From: Spirometra erinaceieuropaei
Lineage: Eukaryota > Platyhelminthes > Cestoda > Diphyllobothriidea > Diphyllobothriidae
DNA: 64,000 nucleotides
Assembly (NCBI GenBank): GCA_902702965.1
Contig: CACRXP010000559.1
Coordinates: 99,333-163,332 of the forward strand
Reading direction: 5' to 3'
Each line of letters starts with the position of its first letter. The first letter of the stretch is position 1. The notes below the pieces were generated by a model that saw nothing but the letters and a program-made list of their open reading frames with translations, was not told where the DNA came from and searched no databases. Position numbers and translations under genes: made by a program. Shown here in pieces: positions 56,791 through 64,000 of this stretch.

Positions 56791-58689
56791 ACTGCTAAAC
56801 TCCGACTAGCCTGTCTAAGTAAAACTCATTTGACAAGAGAACGCAAGAGAAAGACAGCGAGACGATTTAGGGGGAGTATCAGTGCGTAGAAGAAAACAAA
56901 CGAGCCCACTGGATTGTACGTAAAGGGTTATCATTGAGTGCTTGTCAATGTCAACTTTGCCGGTGAAAAAGGTGATTCTTGACCCCTTCAGCAGGAAGTA
57001 TGTCGGTACCAACGGATTTTTGCATCACCTTGTGTTACTTAGAGAAGGTGAATGCAATAAATGCTGCATCATCACGCAACTACCTCTACAGGGAGAGAAA
57101 AGGATAACTGTGAGACGACTAAAGAGCCGTCTTGTGCGAGGGGGCTGCACCAATGCTATGTGAACAGGGGCAAAGTGAACTGACGGCTGCATACTGCCTG
57201 AAGACTGAAGTCCTCAGCAGATACGTGAATTGCAGGGGACTAATCTCCAGCGCGTCAACTTCAAACGACGTCTTTAATTATATGTAAGGTCGAGCAAATA
57301 ATGCCGAGAACTTAAGGCCGAGGTGCGTTCAGTGAACGCGTAGCGGACTCGACGGGTCTTGGATAAGGCGCAAGCACTTCAGTTTTTCATTTCGCAAGAG
57401 GTGTCGGTGTTTTAACAGACCATGAGCATAAAACATGCTTTTTTTTCCAGTACCACACATATTAAATCAGGTGGCAGATTACTTTGATTTATTATGCATT
57501 CTAGAAATTCAAACTTTCCAAATAGTGTTCTGAGTCCTCCGGTTGCATAAATTCCCGCTTGCACATTTCAGGCTTTTAGACTGCTACAAAACATAAGTAT
57601 TCATTAATGTGAACCAGGTCGAGGTCTTAACACTACTGCCACTGTTACCGACATCAACTCTACGGCAGGCACTTATACTACTGTTATTAGGGGAGCCGGG
57701 ATGAAATTCCATCTTTCTTACAAAAAATTATTTATCATAAATTTTTAGCTGGTAACGGTAGGGTGTAGGAACATCAACTAGTTGGAATTCACAGTGCATT
57801 GTAAATGTAAACATCACCCATTATTCACCGTTAATATTTGTTGAAATATACGCAACTTCGTGACTAAATGTAAACTTACCAGCAGCGCTTTATTCAGCGT
57901 CCGTTATTTTTTTAATATTGCTCTTTGTTTTTAATTATTGTGTTCAACTGTTGCCGACGGACAGTGGATAACAAGACTTTCGGCGGAAATTTATTCATTT
58001 TCTGTGTCTTCCTGCACTCCGTACTGCGTGTTGTCCCACCCGTCAAAGCTCTTTTACCACCATTCAGCGTATGGCATGGTATACAAGCTGGCTCGAGTTA
58101 ATTGGGCATCTCACACCCTACCGTTGCCAGATAACGTTTTAGCTAGTTATATAGTTACCACCGCTACCAATTGGCGCTGTTCATTTTACAATCAAGGTTT
58201 CATTACTCTTTTTACTAAAGGCAATTTGTTTTGTTGCAAGGAATACCAACAGCCCAGTTTGACATCATCGGTGTTTCCAACATTTAGCGTCTGGGAAGCG
58301 TTGCAGATATCCGAACAAATAATAATTGTTCGGCGGAAAAGTAAGTAAAACGGATGAACGGGGCGAAGGCGCTCACTCTAAGTCTCGGAATTTATTCTGC
58401 ATCCGTTGGGCCGAACGCAGTCTCATGTCGTCCTGAGTAGAATGACGCCTTTTATTTAGTTGCAAGAACTCGGCTCAACTACTGCGAATGTTGAAATAAA
58501 TGTCTGCAGCTACATTTTGAACTAGATTTAGCAGCCGAAAAGGAAATATGCCAGCATGACTTTCTTGCGGCGTTGGCCTAATTTTGACGTAGAGATTTGT
58601 ATCTTGTCTTGCATGTGGCATTTGTGTCTATTGTTAACCTAAAGAATCCATTGTTCATTTTCAGTGACAATTAATTGAAGAAATTATTC
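56791..58689. other. No recognised gene
   Basis: One 136-codon frame (57,938-58,348 +, starting MCSTVADGQWITRLSAEIYS) is the longest. No domain, partner copy or splice context supports it. The rest has only short frames. Confidence 0.35.
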
Positions 58690-60240
58690 TCTCTACGGCT
58701 GCGTAAAAAAACGTCACCGATTTTTGTTTTTTGTCGAAAGCTGGCGCAGGTAAGCTGGCCTTCATACTTCTATCTCTATTGAAGTTGCCATTGAACAGTC
58801 TATCATGAAGAATTCCTTTCTCTGCCAACGGTTGGTTGTGCAACTACACATTGCAACCAGTAACACCAGGCTCATATAACTCGAGAATGGTGGTAAAAGG
58901 GGTTTTACGGGTAGGGTTTCACAGCAGAAAGGAAGCGAAATGCATGCAACAAAGTTAAAAAGGTAGGTCTCCGCTGAAATTGTTATTCTACGCCTTTTTA
59001 TATGGATGCGAGATAGTGCGTTAATGGAGAAATAAGCAAAAAGCAAAAGTGAATAAAAAATGACAATTGAATAATCCGCCAATTGCGAATTTCCAACAAC
59101 CCAATAACCAATGTGGCGAACAACCAATAAAAAAGAATAGCCGCGAGAGCCAAATATTGAAACTGTGAAAATTTACTGCAAGGAGGAGTGATATACATAA
59201 GTATTAGAGAAGCTATGGAAATACACCGCAATGAAAATAGGAAAAGTTGGATAACCTAATTATAAACGTCTGTTTGCATCTATGTCGACGGACTACTGAA
59301 AAATAAATATTTGCATGCAAAGGTTATGTTTAATGATAAAATTCCTTTAAGGACAGAGTAGGTAAAAATGATTGTTTCATTCTTCTAAAATGAAGACCAT
59401 CGACTTTCTGACGCAGAAAGGTCAGACAACCGCAGCTTGATTTTCTAGTCGAAACAGAGAAAATAACCGAAACTATAAACTCGGCGGTGCCAATCAAGAG
59501 GACTGCTTTCTACGGTGGCAAAATGTCAATGTGTATGCCATCAAATATTGAGGTTGCACACCGATAGATATGTGTTCCGGTGTGGCCAATGTCGAAGGAG
59601 TAATATTCTAAGGACTCTGGTGTCGCTTCGAACAATATGGGCACACGTAGACGGGGTTCAGTATCGTTTATAGTTTGGTATAGACAACGTGGGTCAAAAG
59701 CGAGCGTGAGAAATATCCCTATCGCATTCCGCGGAAGCGTATTCAATGCAATAGCTTCCTGAAGAGGAATTTCGAGGGGCTTCTTCCCGAACGCAGTTTA
59801 ATGACCATTTGTAAGTAAATTTTCGTACATAAACTCAATTGAATATAAGTGTCTTATTATTAGATATGCGTGGGACTTTATGGATTAAGTAAGCCATGCG
59901 TATGCGTTCAACGAGACAAACTGTTTGGAGATGTCGAGGAAGATGAGCATTCGTGGTCTAACCAAGGTAAAGTAAACCAAAACGCAGTCAACCATCCTTA
60001 TAGCACGCGTTGCATGACGGATAAAGTTATAGCCACTCATTTGGAAGAAACGGATTGCGGGGAGGGGAGCAAAAAACGATGGACATCTTGTGATAAACGA
60101 TTTATCGGTAAAAAGATCACACTGAAGCAACTCGGTAGATGTGGTTACATCAATGTGTTAGGTAAAACTGAAAAGGTGACTTCCTTTAACCATGAAATAA
60201 TGAACTATATACGGCCTTCTAAAATAACTTAGTAAGGTTA
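58690..60240 (+). repeat. Dispersed copy of an arm segment with transposase debris (right-arm orientation)
   Basis: This aligns with right-arm 35,110-36,960. CAGTAACACCAGGCTC and AATGGTGGTAAAAGGGGTTTT at 58,858-58,902 match 35,470-35,515. GGCAAAATGTCAATGTG at 59,515 matches 36,146. AAACTGTTTGGAGATGTCGAGGA at 59,920 matches 36,592 (written here only in part). It carries the third broken copy of the Merlin/ISXO2-type C-terminus (59,510-59,760). A 120-codon frame at 59,870-60,232 (KLFGDVEEDEHSW...) is open here but not in the arms, so it is probably by chance. Confidence 0.7.
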
Positions 60241-60639
60241 ATACACTGAACCTGGTGAGGTAACAAAACCTGTCCTTATCGTGTTTCTGGCAATTACTTG
60301 ATGGTCTGTCGAGGATCAGCCTCAGCGCTTGCGCGCAAACGGTCGTTATTTAACCCCACTAGTTGTCTCGGTCGATGGGCATATTAGGGTCCAAATTCGC
60401 CTAGTAGAAATTTTGCGCGCAAACGTTGAAGCAGCTAAACATCTAAAGCATTTGAGTGGACACCGACAATTGCTTTGGTGGCTGTTTTGCGTTTTCTTCG
60501 CTTAATTCAAACAGTATATATGGTCACTGACCTACCCCATAACACCCGATGACAGAAACTGATGTAAAAATTTTCGGACGTCTTAAACTTCGCGCGTTTT
60601 CTTCGCACATCTGACAATTCCACTTAAATTTATGTCACT

Positions 60640-60860
60640 GACCCGCATTACCGCATAAGCTTATATGAAAACCTCCGTTCTATGACGTCCCTATCAGCGA
60701 CATTAATCAAAATCCTGCTTGTCTTATTGAGCCGCATGGCAGGCAATTCAAAAGCGTTAAGAGTTCCACGCATCCTTTGGAAACTGTTTTCAAATCTATG
60801 CTCAGGATGTAAACTGTTGGCAAGCCACGAAGGAATGGTGGACTTCTTCAGGTCAATCAA
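60640..60860 (+). repeat. Dispersed copy of the 883-bp unit fragment
   Basis: CCCTATCAGCGACATTAATC, TTGAGCCGCATGGCAG, GGAAACTGTTTTCAAATCTA and TGTTGGCAAGCCACGA align with 12,990-13,135 of the left arm, in the same orientation. With 58,690-60,240 in the opposite orientation, the arm unit is scrambled here. Confidence 0.6.
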
Positions 60861-60979
60861 ACGAACCGCACCGCTTTTAAGTTACAACGGGACAACACTT
60901 CTTACGTAGAAATCGCATCTCCTGAAGTACTGGGTCGAGCCTTCACAAGCATCCTTAACCGGTCATCGACGTCGCCATC

Positions 60980-63350
60980 AACGAGCTCCACCAAGTGAAG
61001 CCAAACATTAATCTCGATCATCCTTCCTCACCGCAGGAGACCATCAAGGCTGTATACCGGATGCTCAGCGGCGAAGCAGCAGAAGTCGATGCAATCTCCG
61101 CGGAATCTACAAGCGCGTTGGTCTCCAGCTGATGGGCAAGGTGACTCGAGGTTTCCAGGAATTGTGCGATAAAGTTGAGTTTTTCAAGAAATCAAGGACG
61201 CAACCCTCATCCACGCTTGTATGCGCAAAGCAAGTCGACAAATCCGGGACAATCACAGAGGCGTCTTGCTAGTAATTAGTGAGAAGAATATATTTACCAC
61301 ATCCAACTTAACCATCTGGGCAAGAACCTAGATTAATTCTTCTCCCAGAATGTAAGCGTGGATTTCAATGAAACCGCGTAACCATCGACAAAATCTTCTC
61401 TTCCAGCTGACCACGGGAGAAATGCCGCTACTCCCGTGTATTTAACGAAAGTCTGCAACATAGTCGACCACAACGGACTCTGAAAAATAATATGGAAATT
61501 TTAATGCTGGAAAATATATTTAAATGGGCGACAATTACCCAACGAAATGCTGGCTCGAGTTATTGGGGAAATGGGACAGTATTAGAAGCATTCACAGTGA
61601 GTCAGGATCGTTCACCTACTTTAACCCTCTTTAGACTCATATTTTTCATCATTCTCATAGACACCTACCATGGGGAGCACTCTGTGATCGCCAAATGCCA
61701 GCCCATTAATAGCCGGTTCATGTAGACATCAACGCCAGTACGCATAATCACTGTTTACGACTTCGCGTTGCGGTCATCTGCGCGCCCAACATCAAGACAG
61801 ATGGGAATATGCAAGGAAGCATGGATATTTTCGTCCCAGGCTGCGCAAACTTTGGACCTACTAACAGCACAGAGAAAGAATACGCTATGCCGCAGACCAA
61901 AGTTGAGGAAACTCGGCTCGCATATATAAACAAATTTGCCTGCTTAAGCAGTGCGGTCTCAGGCAACACCAGGACCATCAATAAGGTATCAAACTATCCA
62001 GACAGTCTTTTGGCTGGTTACAGGTTTCAGATTGGAATCGCCGCAAATATTGTCTCAGTAGGGCGGTAGTATTAACCACGTTAGTCTACAGACCGGAGAC
62101 CCAACGTGTATACGTAAACAATCTAGAAAAACTGAATGAATTTCACCCCAGCTACCTTCAGATGATATTTCAAGGGATTAAAGTAGACAGGATCCTCGGC
62201 AGTCAGACCATGAAACAATCCGAAATTCTTAGTATTCACTGGCTACTGAGGCAAATGCAAATGCGATGGAGTGGTGGCATTACGAGGATCGATAACGATT
62301 ACCTACCAAGGCGGCTATTCGTTGTCGACGTCGTCACGGACGCCAGTCGTTAGGGGAAACTCAAACGACGTTAAAATCACACCCCGAAGACCTCCCTAAA
62401 CAATCGTCAAATCTGTCCGGAGACCCCGAAAACCTCACTTCAATGTCAAATCAGTGGCTTTTAAATCTCAAGCATAGCGAAGCAAAGATCACAAAATACA
62501 ACATTCTCTACTGTGTCCTCGACGTCAGTGGACATTAGGCTCACGGATCTGCCTATATGGACATCTCAGAACCCCATACAAAAGAAACCTAAATCCCCAC
62601 CTACCGTCTACGAAAACGTTTATGCCACTACAACTATCACGATCACCACGACATTGACGGCGATTACCACCACCGTCCTCGCGTCCATTGCCACGCTCAC
62701 CACTAGCAAGTGCACACGCGATGTCCAGCTCATCAACAACACCACCACCACGATCTGTACCGTAACGTCATCCGCCAACAATACCGACTCGATTGCAACC
62801 TGTCCTTAGTGCAATCGTGCCCATACACCAGGAACTGGCCTGGTCGGCCACTTGGGAAACTAACGCCCCGAGACCAGCGAACTAGTGATGTGAGCATTAA
62901 CGTATGCACATCCTGACGTGTGCCTGACTCATCTGTTCACAATGCCCCAGGATATTTAGATAAAGTGTGGGTATTCCTGGTCACATATACATGCACGAAA
63001 ACGCAACTAGCCACAATGTCCACGTTACAAACCTACCTCAAACACACTTACAATCCAACAGAAGCGCTAAAAACCCCGTCACCACCATTTGCAGCACTGC
63101 GTCCACAATCAGGTTAGCAGGCCCAACCTTGCCATGTCCTTTCTGTTATCACACACGGCATGGTTTATCTCTGCGAATTCCACTTGCTGAGACTGGCGAA
63201 CCCGTGCGGAGAGCACCAACGGATCCTGTCGCACTATGCCCTAATGTACACAATGTTAACGGAACATTCAGACATCGAAGACGCTTATTCGAGAACACAC
63301 GCTTCTATGAAAATCAGTCATTAAAATCCCTTCTCACAAGCCTCATAATC
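60980..63350 (+). mobile_element. Decayed RTE-type LINE with zinc-finger tail
   Basis: Blocks of a flatworm RTE-type reverse transcriptase are spread over frames. QETIKAVYRMLSGEAAEVDA is near 61,040 (finger region). MQGSMDIFVPGCANFGPTNS is at 61,809 (after the missing polymerase core). NEFHPSYLQMIFQGIKVDR is near 62,140, and LLRQMQMRWSGGITRIDNDY is near 62,240. A Thr/Ser-rich linker (62,600-62,780) leads to C2H2-like tails at 62,795-62,850 (CNRAHTPGTGLVGHLG), near 62,975 and near 63,130 (LPCPFCYHTRHGLSL). The central YADD/FADD region is not recognisable, so the copy is internally deleted and dead. Confidence 0.7.
62513..62809 (+). pseudogene. RTE LINE linker and first zinc-finger tail
   Basis: Ninety-eight codons begin MSSTSVDIRLTDLPIW. 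They pass through a Thr-rich run (TTTITITTTLTAITTT) coded by imperfect AC(C/T) triplets and end SIATCP, one codon before a TAG where other family members continue the first C-x2-C finger. After the stop the same frame continues CNRAHTPGTGLVGHL. The stop between the two cysteines shows decay. Confidence 0.55.
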
Positions 63351-63559
63351 ACAACTGGCGTTACCTGCTCAAATATAAACTTTTTCCAAATCACCCACCG
63401 CATGCCCAAAACGGGCATTTTTTCATCAAGTGGCAAGCATGTTCTTTGCTCTACCCTGGTGCATATCGTTGTGATTTGGTAATGTGCCACACACGTCGAG
63501 AAACTATCGTAACTCTGATAGAAGCGAACAGGCGAGTTCCAGGTAGAAGTTCAGAAGAT

Positions 63560-63890
63560 GAAGATGCGATCACTGGAACAAGAAATTTATTTGTCTGACG
63601 TTTCGGATCCTCGCTCGAATCCATCATCAGAGACATTCGCAGATAAGGGTGATGGTGGCACCAGGAGTGCAGTATTTATAGCACGTGGCTGCCGTGGGAC
63701 AGTATGCGCACTGCAATTAACAGTTCTCGCAATCACCGCTGGGGTCGTAATTGATGCGGTGGTGGCTTGTCGGTCCGAGTTCGAGTCGTTAATTGCCGCG
63801 ATTTCGTCATCCGTGATCGCATCTTCATCTTCTATCGTAACTCTGCCAACCACTGGGCCTAACGCTATTGTCAAATGTTTGGAAGGCTGT
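63560..63890 (-). mobile_element. Penelope-like element (second family), 3' end, copy 3
   Basis: The minus strand repeats the 3' untranslated sequence of the 21-kb and 51-kb copies. GTCTCTGATGATGGATTCGA is at about 63,615-63,640, and CACGGCAGCCACGTG and ACTGCACTCCTGGTGCC lie nearby. Coding homology is lost beyond about 63,830. It lies directly after the RTE remnant. Confidence 0.65.
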
Positions 63891-64000
63891 TACTTTCTAA
63901 TGTCTCATAAATTAACTGCAAACTGTACATTCTTCGGGTCTATAGTCGTAGACCGAAATTTGATGCATGAACGTCTGCGCCGAAGTCCACCAGCCGCAGT
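63891..64000. other. Window end, nothing recognised
   Basis: The last 110 bases show no feature. Confidence 0.5.

Noticed and set aside
59870..60232. A real 120-codon gene (MGLYGLSKPCVCVQ...)
   Set aside because: The homologous sequence in both arms is not open in this frame, so openness here is best explained by chance within a repeat copy.
60320..60425. Short inverted or terminal repeats TTGCGCGCAAACG
   Set aside because: The two copies are direct, only 13 bases long and 88 bases apart, with no element between them that could be defined.

Overview
The window is eukaryotic and reads as repeat-rich nuclear DNA of a parasitic flatworm. The support is indirect. It holds a three-exon venom-allergen-like (SCP/TAPS) gene with short GT-AG introns, several Penelope-like elements (PLEs) with GIY-YIG domains, CR1/Jockey-type and RTE-type LINEs, a tRNA-derived SINE, Merlin-like transposase debris and degenerate TTAGGG-type repeats. 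I infer Platyhelminthes, possibly a cestode, but cannot fix the species. There is no operon structure, and most open frames are short and broken. One 68-base N gap marks an assembly join.

Layout. 1-3,123 is a decayed LINE on the + strand with endonuclease and reverse transcriptase. From about 3,125 to 16,450, and again in reverse at about 29,260-40,515, lies the same diverged sequence, so the window contains a very large imperfect inverted repeat with a spacer of about 12.8 kb. The two arms differ by insertions that can be read against each other. The left arm carries a 361-bp TA-flanked mini-element (7,825-8,185), a 2.25-kb element with an 8-bp target duplication (9,521-11,770) and an 883-bp tandem duplication (11,800-13,560). 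The right arm carries an RTE fragment (37,690-38,345). Both arms contain the C-terminal part of a Merlin/ISXO2-type transposase.

The spacer (16,450-29,260) holds a PLE 3' end with inverted flanks (16,791-17,951), telomere-like repeats (18,298-18,408), a second PLE family 3' end (20,840-21,480) and the one convincing cellular gene: three coding exons of an SCP/TAPS protein on the minus strand (22,320-23,031).

From 40.5 to 64 kb the sequence is a mosaic. It holds a LINE ORF1 broken by one stop (42.0-42.7 kb), a PLE RT end plus GIY-YIG (45.7-46.3 kb), a LINE C-terminus (49.7-50.0 kb), telomere-like arrays (51.8-52.1 and 55.1-55.4 kb) bracketing a broken SCP/TAPS paralogue (52,321-52,931), a SINE pair (54.5-55.0 kb), rearranged pieces of the inverted-repeat unit (56.3-60.9 kb), a decayed RTE LINE (61.0-63.3 kb) and another PLE 3' end (63.6-63.9 kb).

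The genes do not form a pathway. The biological interest is the duplicated pair of secreted CAP-domain genes embedded in nested mobile DNA, and the inverted repeat, which acts as an internal comparison for dating insertions.
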